Shown: positions 1-8,897 of the stretch, piece after piece
Layout of the letters: each line of letters opens with the position of its first letter
Position numbering within the stretch: position 1 is the stretch's first letter
Source: JADKAV01 sp963733395
Lineage (GTDB): Bacteria; Actinomycetota; Actinomycetes; S36-B12; UBA10799
Direction: 5' to 3'
DNA length: 64,000 nt
Assembly (NCBI GenBank): GCA_963733395.1
Contig: CAVTCZ010000013.1
Span: 62,001-126,000 of the forward strand
Position numbers and translations under genes: made by a program
Notes under the pieces: model-generated
What the model saw: only the letters and a program-made list of their open reading frames with translations
Told to the model about the DNA's origin: nothing
The model's database searches: none

Positions 1-444
1 GCGTTATCTCATCGATGAATGCGCGATCGTCGGAGAACACGTAGAGCCCGAGCGGCCGATCACCGGCATTGACCCGGTCGATCACGTCTCTGGTGGTCCG
101 GTAGGTCTTGATCGGCAGGATCGGGCCGAAGATCTCCTGCTGCATGAGGGGAAGGTCGTCAGGCGGGTCCACGACCACGAAGAACGGCATGAGTCGGCCG
201 CCGTCGAGCGTGTCCTGGCCGATCTGGATGACCTGCGCCCCGGAGTCCCGCGCCTGTTCGACGAGTTCGGTGAGGCGGGCGACGTGACGGTCGTTGACGA
301 TCCCGCAGGAACCGGCCGCATTGTCAGCCCCGAATGCTTCCCGCATGTAGGCGACCAGCGCGTCGGTGAACTCCGAGAGGCTCTCCTCCGGGACCAGGCA
401 ATGGTCCACGGTGACGCACACTTGGCCGCGTTTGAAGGCCTTGA
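1..444 (-). pseudogene. Aldehyde dehydrogenase, C-terminal remnant (5'-truncated, runs off the window)
   Basis: The minus-strand frame is open from about 444 to the window edge. It reads like the catalytic half of a coniferyl-aldehyde-type dehydrogenase: a GQVCV segment carrying the expected nucleophilic Cys, then the MQQEIFGPILPI block (the ExFGP motif of ALDHs) and PLGLYVFSDD near the edge. About 250 N-terminal residues, including the NAD-binding domain, should lie to the right. That DNA instead carries a plus-strand membrane-protein gene (467-802) with its own ribosome binding site. The homology stops abruptly near 444 without a plausible start. I infer a gene truncated by rearrangement; the catalytic Cys is retained but NAD binding would be lost. 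The remaining C-terminus lies outside the window. Confidence 0.7.
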
Positions 445-466
445 CGGAGCTGGAAGGACAACTGCG

Positions 467-802
467 ATGAATCCCATCGGGAGCTCCGGGCAGCCCGCCG
501 ATCAAACGCCGCGGGCGTCGGTGCTGAACTCGCCGGCGGCCGGTGACACGCAGCCGTTCGACCCGCTGCGGCTGTGCATCTTCACCACCATCGCCCTGCT
601 CGCCTGGCTGCTGACCCCACCTGCGGTCGTGGTCTGGATGGCCACGCTCGGGCTGATCGGCTACGTGAAGGCGTACCGCGCCGGCTTGACCAGGAGTCGC
701 TGCTACTTGCGCGACGTCAGGCTGGTGCTGCTCTACCTCGGGGCGGCCTGGCTGCTCGGCGCGGTCTTCACGATCCGGGAAGTGGTGAGCTGGATCGGCT
801 GA
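467..802 (+). CDS. Small membrane protein of unknown function
   Basis: This 111-residue protein begins at ATG 467, preceded by a GGAAGGA ribosome binding site. Its N-terminal 33 residues are polar and Pro/Ala/Ser rich. Hydrophobic segments follow at about 34-50, 52-68 and 84-103, so a three-helix membrane protein is likely, with a short Arg-rich loop (RSRCYLRDVR) between helices 2 and 3. I do not recognise the family and see no catalytic motif. It abuts the broken aldehyde dehydrogenase and converges with the minus-strand gene ending at 836. A GC-rich hairpin lies between the two stops. Confidence 0.7.
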   Translation: MNPIGSSGQPADQTPRASVLNSPAAGDTQPFDPLRLCIFTTIALLAWLLTPPAVVVWMATLGLIGYVKAYRAGLTRSRCYLRDVRLVLLYLGAAWLLGAVFTIREVVSWIG

Positions 803-803
803 C

Positions 804-819
804 GGGCCCTGGCCGGGCC
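804..819. terminator. Short GC hairpin between convergent genes
   Basis: GGCCC (805-809), a 5-nt loop and GGGCC (815-819) form a short perfect stem between the stop at 802 and the stop at 836. No T-tract follows on either strand. It is a possible bidirectional terminator, weakly supported. Confidence 0.3.
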
Positions 820-835
820 TGCCCCCTGCTCAGCG

Positions 836-1312
836 TCACGGATCGATGCCGCGGTTCGTGCGTTCCTCGCCAGGGCTCCGGGGAGGCGGCGAGTGGGTCA
901 GGAAGTTGGCCAGGATCTGGACGACGAACAGCACCAGCAGCAAGATCCCCCGCGCCGTCGAGTCGTACCGCCAGGTCATGACCACGAACCCGTAGTTGGA
1001 GCTGATGTAGAGCGCCACGTAGGGCACGAGTTGGCGCCAGTCCATCTTCTCCCGGAATGGAATCTTCAGGACCCAGTCGTAGAGGGCCTCGATTGCCAGG
1101 AAGCCCAGGAAGATCGCGAGGAACACCGTGTACCGGACCGACTCGTTTGCCTGCTGAGCCAGCACGAGGGCGTACACAGCGGGTATGGCGAGCAGGAGGT
1201 AGAGCCACCCGAAGCGCTGGATCAGGTCGAGGCGCCTGCCGCGCAGCGCAAAGATGGCGATGAGGGCGATGCTGTTGACCAGTCCCAGCGTGAAGAACAC
1301 GGTTTCAAACAC
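836..1312 (-). CDS. Integral membrane protein of unknown function
   Basis: The chosen start is GTG 1312, with GGAGG eight bases upstream, giving 158 residues (first residues VFETVFFTLG). The frame extends to a TTG at 1360, but that codon has no ribosome binding site. Four hydrophobic segments alternate with charged loops, and the C-terminal tail is polar and Pro/Arg/Glu rich. The aromatic-rich loop WRQLVPYVALYISSNYGF precedes the last helix. I recognise no family. It is followed across a short gap by the convergent gene 467-802 and may be transcribed after the OsmC gene upstream. Confidence 0.65.
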   Translation of the reverse strand: MFETVFFTLGLVNSIALIAIFALRGRRLDLIQRFGWLYLLLAIPAVYALVLAQQANESVRYTVFLAIFLGFLAIEALYDWVLKIPFREKMDWRQLVPYVALYISSNYGFVVMTWRYDSTARGILLLVLFVVQILANFLTHSPPPRSPGEERTNRGIDP

Positions 1313-1390
1313 GGCGATACCTCCAGCGCCCCCAATGCCGAGTTGCGGAGGCACCTTCAATCTAGACCCGCATCATGCTTGCCCGGCGCC

Positions 1391-1912
1391 TCAGCCGGAC
1401 AGCAGCCGTCCGGCGCGCTTGACCACGAATGTCGGTGGCTCCCGCAGCGTCTGCCCGACGACGCAGTACTTCTCGGTCATCTCGGCCAACCGCTGCAACT
1501 TCGCCTCATCGGCGTCCGTCTCGAGTTCGATGGTGACCGTCAGCCCGGTGCATCCGACGGGTGCGTCGCGGGCGACACCGAGAGTGCCCCGCGCGTCGAA
1601 GAACCCTTCCGCAGTGATCGCAACGTCGCGGAATTCCAGACCCATGGTGGTCGCGATGCTGCGGAAGGTCACGCCCGCGCATGCCAGCAGCGCCTGCAAC
1701 AACATGTCGCCCGAGCACGCGTCGCTGCCATCGCCCCCAGTCGCCGGATGGAGTCCCGCCGTGACCGGCCCGGCCCAGGTGTCGACAGTGCAGGTGACCC
1801 CGGGTTCCGAGAAGTCGCCCCGCGCTGCCAGCGGGGTCATGGCCGCCGCCGGTTCGTCCCGGTACTGCTGTTTCAACGGCGCCTGCAGCGCTCGCAACTG
1901 TGAAGCGTCCAT
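1391..1912 (-). CDS. OsmC/Ohr family protein
   Basis: OsmC/Ohr proteins are thiol-dependent peroxidases that reduce organic hydroperoxides with a pair of Cys residues. Both are visible here: CSGDMLLQALLACAG in the middle of the protein and YCVVGQTL near the C-terminus. The start is taken at 1912 (MDASQLRAL) because GAGGAG sits seven bases upstream; an ATG at 1936 in the same frame has no such site. That gives 173 residues, slightly long for the family. Whether it detoxifies peroxides or has another OsmC-family role cannot be told from sequence. It is probably monocistronic or leads into the membrane gene at 1312. Confidence 0.85.
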   Translation of the reverse strand: MDASQLRALQAPLKQQYRDEPAAAMTPLAARGDFSEPGVTCTVDTWAGPVTAGLHPATGGDGSDACSGDMLLQALLACAGVTFRSIATTMGLEFRDVAITAEGFFDARGTLGVARDAPVGCTGLTVTIELETDADEAKLQRLAEMTEKYCVVGQTLREPPTFVVKRAGRLLSG

Positions 1913-2219
1913 CGAGTACTCCTCTGACCTGGCCAACGGGCCGAACGGACCGCGGGGGTTGCGCCAACCGTAGCCCTCAGAAGTGGTCGGGGCTCGCTCT
2001 CAACCGGTCCGGTGCCGGGCGAAGGAACGGCTTTCGATTCCTGCCATCTGCGGGGGTACCTGGCGGCCGGGGCCGGCGACTTGACCGCAGCCGAGCAGCA
2101 CCTGACAAGGTCGGTGCGGCTTGTGGCCCCGGGGGCGGGTGGATCGAGGCCTTCGCCCACAACGGCGTGATCGTGCGCCGGTCTGCGGTCTCGTTGTCAT
2201 TTCCCCACCTGTGGACGAT
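1913..2219. other. Intergenic stretch, no confident gene
   Basis: Between the divergent OsmC and HNH genes there is about 300 bp without a supportable gene. One frame across 2028-2140 reads as a short amphipathic stretch (CHLRGYLAAGAGDLTAAEQ) that might be a decayed coding remnant, but it has no start and no recognised family. Confidence 0.4.
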
Positions 2220-2235
2220 TCGAACATATGTCCTA
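2220..2235 (+). promoter_or_regulatory. Candidate LexA (SOS) box
   Basis: TCGAACATATGTCCTA matches the first half-site of the actinobacterial SOS consensus TCGAAC-N4-GTTCGA exactly and four of six bases of the second. It lies 20 bp upstream of the HNH gene and overlaps a -10-like TACCCT (2234-2239). Genes of the 13E12/DUF222 family in mycobacteria are known LexA targets, which supports the assignment. Confidence 0.55.
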
Positions 2236-2255
2236 CCCTCGTCGTAGAATGCCTT

Positions 2256-3371
2256 ATGGCATCAAGGGTGACGCTGGAGATCATGGACGGCCTTGTCGAT
2301 GACGTCGAGAGGCGGGAACGGCTCCTGCGGCGTTCGCAGGCGGAGCGACTGATGGCGATCTTTGCCCTGCACAATGCGGTCCCTGCGGACCGGTCATCGG
2401 CGGCCATGGACGCGGTGCGGGCGGAGGTCGCCACGGCCCTGAGTGTCTCGATGCGCTCGGCGAGCAGGCTCTACGACGACGCCTATCTTCTGTGCACCAG
2501 GGCGCCGCTGATCGAGGCACTGCATGACGGGCGGCTCGACATGAGCCGGGCGAAACTCATCGCCACGCTGCTGCCCACCTCGGACCTGCAGGAGCGGTTC
2601 GAGGCCGATGCCATCGCCTTCGGGGCTGAGAACACCGCGCACTACCTGCGCAGGTGGCTGCTGTCGCGTTTGCCCGACAGCGGCGACGAGAACGCCCGTA
2701 AGACCGCCTTCGAGAAGCGCTGTGTCGAGGTCGTGCCGGATCGGGACGGCATGAGCGACTTCTACGGATACCTGCCCACTGAGGTCGCCGAGGCGTTGTT
2801 CACCGCGCTGGACACCCTGGCCCGGGACAACCGCACCCCGGACGACGACCGCAGCCTGGATCAGCGCCGCGCCGACGCGGTGGCCGACCTGCTGGACGAG
2901 CGGACGAACGTGTCCACCACGGTCAGTGTGGTGCTGCCGGCCAGCGGGATCGGCGCCTCCGTCAACGGTTCGCCGCTGCCGTGGTCGACGGCCTGGCATC
3001 TGGCCTGCCAGGGCAACCCCACCTGGTTCGCATGGCTGGGCGCCCCGGACGGGCGGATCATCAACACCAGCCCGGGCCGGTACCGGATCTCCGCGGCGTT
3101 GGCCCGCACCGTGCGGGCCCGCGACCAGCACTGCCGCTTCCCCGGATGCAGCGTTCCCGCCGCCCGCTGCGACCTCGACCACCTGGTGCCTCATCCGTTC
3201 GGCGAGACCACCGACGACAACCTGCATTGCCTGTGCCGGCGGCATCACCGGATCAAACACCAGACCGGCTGGGCGGTGGTCAACCTCGGGAACAACGAAC
3301 TGGAATGGACCAGCCCCGCCGGACGCACCTACCGGACCAAACCTCCAGATGCGTTCGGGTATGCGGCATAG
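2256..3371 (+). CDS. HNH endonuclease, DUF222/13E12 repeat family
   Basis: The protein has the two-part layout of actinobacterial 13E12-family proteins. An alpha-helical DUF222 region occupies roughly residues 1-250. A C-terminal HNH nuclease module starts near residue 290: HCRFPGC, then CDLDHLVP, then CRRHHRIKH. Cys pairs and His residues suitable for zinc and metal binding are all present, so the nuclease is probably intact. ATG 2256 gives 371 residues; ATG 2283, preceded by GCTGGAGA, is an equally possible start. These genes are usually multicopy and mobile-associated, with unclear cellular role. A LexA-like box upstream suggests DNA-damage induction. Confidence 0.9.
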   Translation: MASRVTLEIMDGLVDDVERRERLLRRSQAERLMAIFALHNAVPADRSSAAMDAVRAEVATALSVSMRSASRLYDDAYLLCTRAPLIEALHDGRLDMSRAKLIATLLPTSDLQERFEADAIAFGAENTAHYLRRWLLSRLPDSGDENARKTAFEKRCVEVVPDRDGMSDFYGYLPTEVAEALFTALDTLARDNRTPDDDRSLDQRRADAVADLLDERTNVSTTVSVVLPASGIGASVNGSPLPWSTAWHLACQGNPTWFAWLGAPDGRIINTSPGRYRISAALARTVRARDQHCRFPGCSVPAARCDLDHLVPHPFGETTDDNLHCLCRRHHRIKHQTGWAVVNLGNNELEWTSPAGRTYRTKPPDAFGYAA

Positions 3372-3470
3372 ACTGAACGCATCACCGCGTCCGGGCCGCC
3401 GGACTCCACCGCGACACACATTGCACCCTCAGTGCGACTGATCGGCGCGTGTCGTGTCCGTAATCACGTC

Positions 3471-3476
3471 TACGGT
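3471..3476 (+). promoter_or_regulatory. Candidate -10 box (TACGGT), leaderless start
   Basis: TACGGT ends 6 nt before ATG 3483, and no Shine-Dalgarno is visible between them. This places the likely transcription start at or next to the A of the start codon. Confidence 0.45.
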
Positions 3477-3482
3477 TGGGCC

Positions 3483-4282
3483 ATGCCCATGATCGAAGTG
3501 AACGGCGCCCGCTTGCACTACTCCGACCTGGGTTCAGGCCCGCGGACGGTGGTGTTCGGACATGGCCTGTTGTGGAGCGGCGAGATGTTCGGTCCGCAGA
3601 TGGCGGCGCTGTCCGACCGGTTCCGCTGCATCGCGGTGGATTGGCGCGGGCAGGGCCGCTCAGCGGTGACCGATGGTGGCTACGACATGGACACCCTCAC
3701 CGAGGACCTGGTGGCACTGATCCAGCAACTGGACATCGCGCCCGTCGACTACGTCGGGCTCTCCATGGGTGGCTTCATCGGGATGCGCCTGGCGGCCCGC
3801 CACCCCGACCTGGTGCGCTCCCTGGCGCTGCTGGAGACCTCTGCCGAGCCCGAGCCGGCAGAGAATGTGACCGGGTACCGCCGGTTAGCCCAGGTGGTGC
3901 GGTGGCTCGGCCCGCGGCCGGTGGCCGGCAAGGTCATGTCCATCATGTTCGGGCAGACATTCCTGACCGACCCGGGTCGCGAGGCCGATCGCGCAGAGTG
4001 GCGCGGCCGACTGGTGTCGGTGAACCGGGTGGGGGCGGTGCGCGCCACCCATGGCGTGATTGACCGCGCCGGGGTGACCGATGAGCTCGAGCGGATCACG
4101 GCGCCGACCTTGGTGCTGGTCGGCGACGAGGACGTGGCGACCGTTCCGGACAAGGCCCGGCGGATCCAGGCGGGGATCGCCGGATCGCAACTGGTGGTCG
4201 TCCCGAAGGCCGGCCACACGTCCACCATCGAGCAACCGGCGGCCGTCACCGCGGCCTCGAGGAGCACCTCGCCCGGACCTGA
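3483..4282 (+). CDS. Alpha/beta hydrolase (apparent frameshift near 4255)
   Basis: A typical alpha/beta-hydrolase fold enzyme: VVFGHGLLW oxyanion-hole segment near residue 20, nucleophile elbow GLSMGG near residue 95, acid region VLVGDEDVATVP and catalytic His in KAGHTSTIEQP near the end. The substrate is unknown; the closest general resemblance is to 3-oxoadipate enol-lactonase-like esterases. The uninterrupted frame runs to 4355 with an Arg/Ser-rich tail unlike the family. Restoring one base near 4254-4257 gives a normal ending (LEEHLART) and stop at 4282, about 266 residues. ATG 3483 is chosen over the upstream frame start because a -10 box lies just before it. It converges with the gene ending at 4318. 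Confidence 0.8.
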
Positions 4283-4317
4283 TCGCGGCCGCCTCGGCGG
4301 ACATGCGCGGAGAAGCC

Positions 4318-4960
4318 TCAGCCGATCATCATCGCCAGCACGCCGCCGGCGATGATGAATACTGCCGCCACTGAGGTGCGTACCAGGGTCAGGGACAGGT
4401 AGGGCCGGACCGGGAATACCTGGGTGCGTTCCAGGGCGGCCCACTTGTGGACGTCGATCCCAGCTGCCGGCGATACCGACGGCCATACGCAGCAGATCCC
4501 TGCGGCTGCGGTAGCGCACCGCTGCCACCTGGTCCCAGACCGGGTCGTCGCCTTCGTTGATGAAGTGCCCGGCTACGACCGTCGCGAACACCGGGTGACT
4601 GCCGCGGCGCAGCAGCTGGGGGATGATCGCGCGGTTGTAGCGGGAGTTGGCGGCCATCGGATCGTCGCCGAACTCAGCCGCCAGGTCGGGCGGGTACTTG
4701 GCGCGCTCCCGGAAGGCCTGCAGATTGACCATCCAGAACTCACGGCCGTCGTCGCTGCCGGCCAGGTCGCGGAAATGCCGCAGCATGGCCGGTTCGGCCT
4801 GCTCCGTCGAGTCGTCCCGGCCCGCCCGTCGGCGCATCTGGCGCAGGAGGTCCTCGACCTCGTCGGGAGCCAACGGCTTTCCGCGGCCCCCGTACCAGAG
4901 CAGGAAGGTGAGGTAGAGAACTGCCAGCACCGCGACGATGACCATGGTTGATGTATCCAT
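4318..4960 (-). CDS. Membrane protein of unknown function (apparent frameshift near 4463)
   Basis: From ATG 4960, preceded by GAAGGAG, the protein starts with a membrane anchor (VIVAVLAVLYLTFLLWYGG) followed by a charged region with a FRDLAGSDDGREFWMVNLQ block. The frame then leaves the expected course near 4461-4466. Removing one base there restores VHKWAALERTQVFPV, a second hydrophobic C-terminal segment (LVRTSVAAVFIIAGG) and a stop at 4318. Corrected length is 213 residues. I infer an N-terminal helix, a soluble middle and two C-terminal helices. The family is not recognised. Without correction the frame continues antisense through the neighbouring hydrolase, which is implausible. Confidence 0.65.
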
Positions 4961-5139
4961 GTGGGGGCTCCTTCGGGTGGGCGAGCAGAATCCGCTCCAC
5001 CATGGCAGTGAAGCGTAGTGAGCCATGCGGTGATGCCTGGGGGCATCGCCATGGCGCGGGTGGCAGCGGGGATATGGCGCCGGACTAGGGTGAATGTGGC
5101 GGCCGGGCGGCCCGACCGAACCTGACCCGAGGACACCTC

Positions 5140-5829
5140 ATGAGCGATCTGATCAGTTACGAACTCGACGATGGCATTGCCACCCTGACCCTGCACAACG
5201 GCAAGGTCAACGCCGTCTCGCCGGACGTCATCGCGGCCTTCAACGCGGCGCTCGACCGGGCCGAAGCCGACCAGGCGATCGTCATCATCACCGGCCAACC
5301 CGGGATCCTCTCCGGTGGCTACGACCTGAAGGTGATGACCTCCAGCCCGCAGAACGCGATCGACCTGGTCGCCGCCGGCTCGACCCTGGCGCGCCGGATG
5401 CTGTCGCACCCCTATCCGATCATCGTCGCGTGCCCCGGGCATGCCGTGGCCAAGGGAGCGTTCATCCTGCTGTCCGCTGACTACCGGGTCGGGGTCGAGG
5501 GTCCGTTCCGCATCGGCTTGAACGAGGTGCAGATCGGGATGACCATGCACCACGTGGGTATCGAGTTGGCACGCGACCGTCTGCGCAAGTCCTACTTCAA
5601 CCGCTCCGTGATCAACGCCGAGATGTTCGAGCCGCAGGAGGCGCTGCAGGCCGGCTTCCTCGACGCTGTCGTCGCGCCGGAGGAACTCATGTCCACGGCG
5701 AGGGCCATGGCCGAGCAGATGAAGAAGCTCAACATGACCGCGCACGCGAACACCAAGCTGAAGGTGCGCAAGGCATTCCTGGAGACGTTGGACGCTGCGA
5801 TCGAGTTGGACAAGCAACCCATGTGGTAG
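5140..5829 (+). CDS. Enoyl-CoA hydratase/isomerase family protein (crotonase fold)
   Basis: This 229-residue protein has the crotonase core. The first oxyanion loop is GQPGILSGGYDLK around residue 55, the second is CPGHAVAKGAFILLSADYRV around residue 95, and a Glu at the active-site position is seen in GLNEVQIGM. It is shorter than most enoyl-CoA hydratases (about 255). The family covers hydration, isomerisation and hydrolysis of acyl-CoAs, so the exact reaction is open. The start is ATG 5140 with GAGGAC upstream. It appears monocistronic; the next gene starts after a 92-bp gap with its own ribosome binding site. Confidence 0.85.
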   Translation: MSDLISYELDDGIATLTLHNGKVNAVSPDVIAAFNAALDRAEADQAIVIITGQPGILSGGYDLKVMTSSPQNAIDLVAAGSTLARRMLSHPYPIIVACPGHAVAKGAFILLSADYRVGVEGPFRIGLNEVQIGMTMHHVGIELARDRLRKSYFNRSVINAEMFEPQEALQAGFLDAVVAPEELMSTARAMAEQMKKLNMTAHANTKLKVRKAFLETLDAAIELDKQPMW

Positions 5830-5921
5830 GCCCAACGGTCTGATCGTGGTCGCAGGGACAGACACCCGGGCGTCGGTCTGCCAGTGTTCATGGTGTTGGT
5901 ACCTCAACATCGGAGGTCGCC

Positions 5922-8897
5922 ATGCCGGAACCAACCGTTCCAGGTGTGCTGGAGATCCGGGTGCACGGCGTCTCCGGAACCCCGGCGCAGGACATGCTCG
6001 GTGTCGGAGCGACCGAAGTCGGCCAGGTAGCAGGCGATCGGTTGACCGGGCTGTACCGGTGCAAGGGCGACGCGACCCCGCACGGTGTGACGGTGCCGCC
6101 CTTCGTGGCCGTGGAAGCGTACTCCTGGGGGGCGCTCACCTCGGGGGCCGCTGGATTTCTGGGCTGGGCGCGCCGGGCGGCTTGGCTGACGCTGCTGCCG
6201 TTCGCGCTCGGGAACATGGCCTACTGGGCGCGACCCGAACTCGACACCACGGCACCCGTGCGGAAAGCCACCGCGATCGTCGTACGGCTGGCCTGTCTGC
6301 TGCTCACGCTGCTGCTGGTCGCCGGCGTCTCCCTGATCGGGATCGACCTGGTGGCCTGGCAGTGCTTCCGGGGCGGGACGCTGGTCTGCTCTTCTCTGCC
6401 GTCGGCGCTGCACTTCCTGGACCGACCGCCGTGGGACACCGCCTCCCGCCGGGTGCTGGTCGGCTCGCTGCTGCCGCTACTCGTGCTGGTCGGGCTGTGG
6501 TTCCTGTCCCGCCAGTCGCTGGCCCGCTACGAGGAGGTCGTCGCCAAGACGACACCGCGTCTGGGTAGCCAGTTCGTCCTTCGCCGACAGCGGATGTGGG
6601 CCGGCGGTGACCGCACCGGACGCCTGCAGTTACTGCACCTGGCAGGCGGGGTCTGCGTGGTCATAATGTCGGGGACCTTCCCGCTGGGCCTGGTCGACGG
6701 CTCCGGCCAGCAGTCGGCCCTCGCTGGGCTGGGGGTGGCTGCCGCGGTGGCGGAGATCCTTGTCGCCATCGCGGTCGCCTTGGGCTACAAGGACGGAATC
6801 GACTTCCCCGGGACGCAGGCGGGCAACATCGCTCGTGGTCGCCGGTTGGCCCGATTCGCGTGGTGGGTCGTGGTCTGCCTGCTCATCGCGTACGTGTTGC
6901 TTCTGGGGACCTCGAGCGATGTGGTGCTGTGGGAGCAGGCGGGCCCCCTCCGCGGTCACAACGTGGTCGTCGGGGGGTTGCTGTTCCTACTGGTGGCCGC
7001 CGTTGGCTGGCTGATCTTCGCCGCGGATCATCCCTGGTGGTCCCTGCTCGTCCCCGCCACTCTGCTGGGGATCTCCGGCGCGGTGTTCCTGCGATGGTGG
7101 GTCGTGGCGACGGTACTGGTGATCGTGCTGTTCGCTCTCGGGTTCTGGTTCCAACACCGTCGCGCGGACCCGGATGCGGTCAAGCCACGGGCATGGACCG
7201 GGGCGGGCACCGCCGTACTGCTGGGAGGGTCGGTCTGGATCGCTGCGGTCTTCACCACTTCGACGGTCGTGCTGGCCGCGGACTGGCTCAACGGGGGCGT
7301 CCAGTCGGTCGCGGACCTGCAGTCCGGGTTCCGCGAGGACGCCTCGCCGGGGGCTCGTGCCGCACAGCTACAGGCCCGGAGTCCGGCTCTGACTGCGACC
7401 GGCCCGGTGGTCGTACGGGGGGGTGCTGTCAGTGTCGACGACACTGGTGTTGTCACGGTCTACTCGGGCACCGTGACAGCGAGTTCCCTCAGGTCGGTCC
7501 GGGTCATCGAGGGGATCAAACATCTCGTGCCCGGACTCGACCTGACGTCCGGCGCGGTGTTCGTCGCGGATCCCCCCGTCACGCTGGTCGACAGTTGCGT
7601 GGGTGCCGGCGGCGACGTCCCCTCGTGCACCGATCCCGGCAGCCTGGGAGGCAGGTCTTATCCTGCCGGGGAGTACGTCGCATCCGGCGCGGTCGAGTCG
7701 AGTGGGTCGCTTCTCATCCGGGCGGCGGACGACGGTGTCCGGGTGCACGTCGAGACGGAAGATATTCCGCAGGAGCCACTGATCGTGCCGCAGGTGCTCA
7801 TCTGGTTCGCTCTGGCCATGCCGTTCTGGCTGGTCGCGGTCATCGTCGTCGCAGTGGTCAACTTCCTGGTGTTCCGGCGCCGTGCGCGGACGGATGTGTT
7901 CCGGCAGACCAAGGTGGACGGGATCGACAGGCTCCTCGTCGAAGCCAGCGGCAAAGCGCGGATGGCCGCCGGTTTCACCCATCGGACGGAGCGTCTGCTC
8001 GGACTGGTCGGCACGGCAACAGTTGTGGCAGCACTGGCTGTGATCGTGGGGGCGTCGACGGGCGCGCCGCCATGGCAGGACTACGGGCGACTGCGGGCTG
8101 TGGCGAACGTCGGCCTGTGGCTGGCAGTCGGAGTGTCGGCTGGACTGGTGGCCGTCGGGGCGCGGATGCGCACATCGCAGAGTGCCCGGCGGGCGGTGGG
8201 GGTGCTCTGGGACCTCAGCACCTTCTGGCCGCGCGTGGCGCACCCGCTCGGACCGCCGTGCTACGCGGAGCGGGTCGTGCCCGAGGTGGTCTCCCGAGTC
8301 AGATGGGCGGCTGCGCAGGGGGCCAACGTCATCTTGTCCGGACACAGCCAGGGTTCGCTGATCGCCGTCGCTGCATCATCACAACTGGGCGATGAACAGA
8401 CCAAGGGGCTGCGTGTGGTGACCTACGGGTCGCAGGTGCGCACGTGGTACGGACGCATCTTCCCCGGGGTGCTGGGCCCCGCCGCCATCGGGAACCTGCC
8501 GTTGTCAGAGGCGGCCGGGTTCGCGACAGCCGCCCCCGATGCCCCCGACCCCGGTGGTCCGGGGAGCGCCTTCCCAGGGGGACCGACCGGTCCGGAGCCG
8601 AGTCTGGGGGCCAGGCTGCGGGTCTCCTCGGAATCCCCGCGGTGGGTCAATCTGTTCCGGCGCACAGATCCCATCGGCTTCCGGGTCTTCTCCGATGAAC
8701 AATCGCGGGTGGATCGCTACGTCAGCGAGTACTCCCCGGGCGGGGCCGGTGACCCCAGCCCGCGCATCCAGACCCACAGCCGATACCAGTTCTCCGCGGA
8801 GTACCGGGAAGTGGTCGAGCGGTGGTACGCCGAGCCGGGGTATCCACAGGCCGCGGTGGGGGTGGTGTGCCAGGTGGACTTCCTGGTTCCGGAGTGA
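5922..8897 (+). CDS. Large multi-pass membrane protein with a lipase-type nucleophile elbow
   Basis: This 991-residue protein starts at ATG 5922 with GGAGG six bases before it. The first residues include VLEIRVHGVSGTP, which resembles the strand and oxyanion HG loop of an alpha/beta hydrolase. About ten hydrophobic segments follow (roughly residues 85-430), then a predicted external beta-rich region (about 450-620), then further helices around 625-650 and 690-750. Only near residue 805 does a nucleophile elbow appear (ILSGHSQGSLIAVAA), followed by a soluble C-terminus with a late conserved-looking HSRYQF. I infer a membrane-embedded serine hydrolase whose fold is split by a very long insertion. 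Substrate unknown; a lipid is plausible. Confidence 0.75.
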   Translation: MPEPTVPGVLEIRVHGVSGTPAQDMLGVGATEVGQVAGDRLTGLYRCKGDATPHGVTVPPFVAVEAYSWGALTSGAAGFLGWARRAAWLTLLPFALGNMAYWARPELDTTAPVRKATAIVVRLACLLLTLLLVAGVSLIGIDLVAWQCFRGGTLVCSSLPSALHFLDRPPWDTASRRVLVGSLLPLLVLVGLWFLSRQSLARYEEVVAKTTPRLGSQFVLRRQRMWAGGDRTGRLQLLHLAGGVCVVIMSGTFPLGLVDGSGQQSALAGLGVAAAVAEILVAIAVALGYKDGIDFPGTQAGNIARGRRLARFAWWVVVCLLIAYVLLLGTSSDVVLWEQAGPLRGHNVVVGGLLFLLVAAVGWLIFAADHPWWSLLVPATLLGISGAVFLRWWVVATVLVIVLFALGFWFQHRRADPDAVKPRAWTGAGTAVLLGGSVWIAAVFTTSTVVLAADWLNGGVQSVADLQSGFREDASPGARAAQLQARSPALTATGPVVVRGGAVSVDDTGVVTVYSGTVTASSLRSVRVIEGIKHLVPGLDLTSGAVFVADPPVTLVDSCVGAGGDVPSCTDPGSLGGRSYPAGEYVASGAVESSGSLLIRAADDGVRVHVETEDIPQEPLIVPQVLIWFALAMPFWLVAVIVVAVVNFLVFRRRARTDVFRQTKVDGIDRLLVEASGKARMAAGFTHRTERLLGLVGTATVVAALAVIVGASTGAPPWQDYGRLRAVANVGLWLAVGVSAGLVAVGARMRTSQSARRAVGVLWDLSTFWPRVAHPLGPPCYAERVVPEVVSRVRWAAAQGANVILSGHSQGSLIAVAASSQLGDEQTKGLRVVTYGSQVRTWYGRIFPGVLGPAAIGNLPLSEAAGFATAAPDAPDPGGPGSAFPGGPTGPEPSLGARLRVSSESPRWVNLFRRTDPIGFRVFSDEQSRVDRYVSEYSPGGAGDPSPRIQTHSRYQFSAEYREVVERWYAEPGYPQAAVGVVCQVDFLVPE

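Noticed and set aside
2028..2140. Short TPR-like coding remnant in the OsmC-HNH gap
   Set aside because: Only about 35 codons, without a start, motif or conserved pattern; could be chance in GC-rich DNA.
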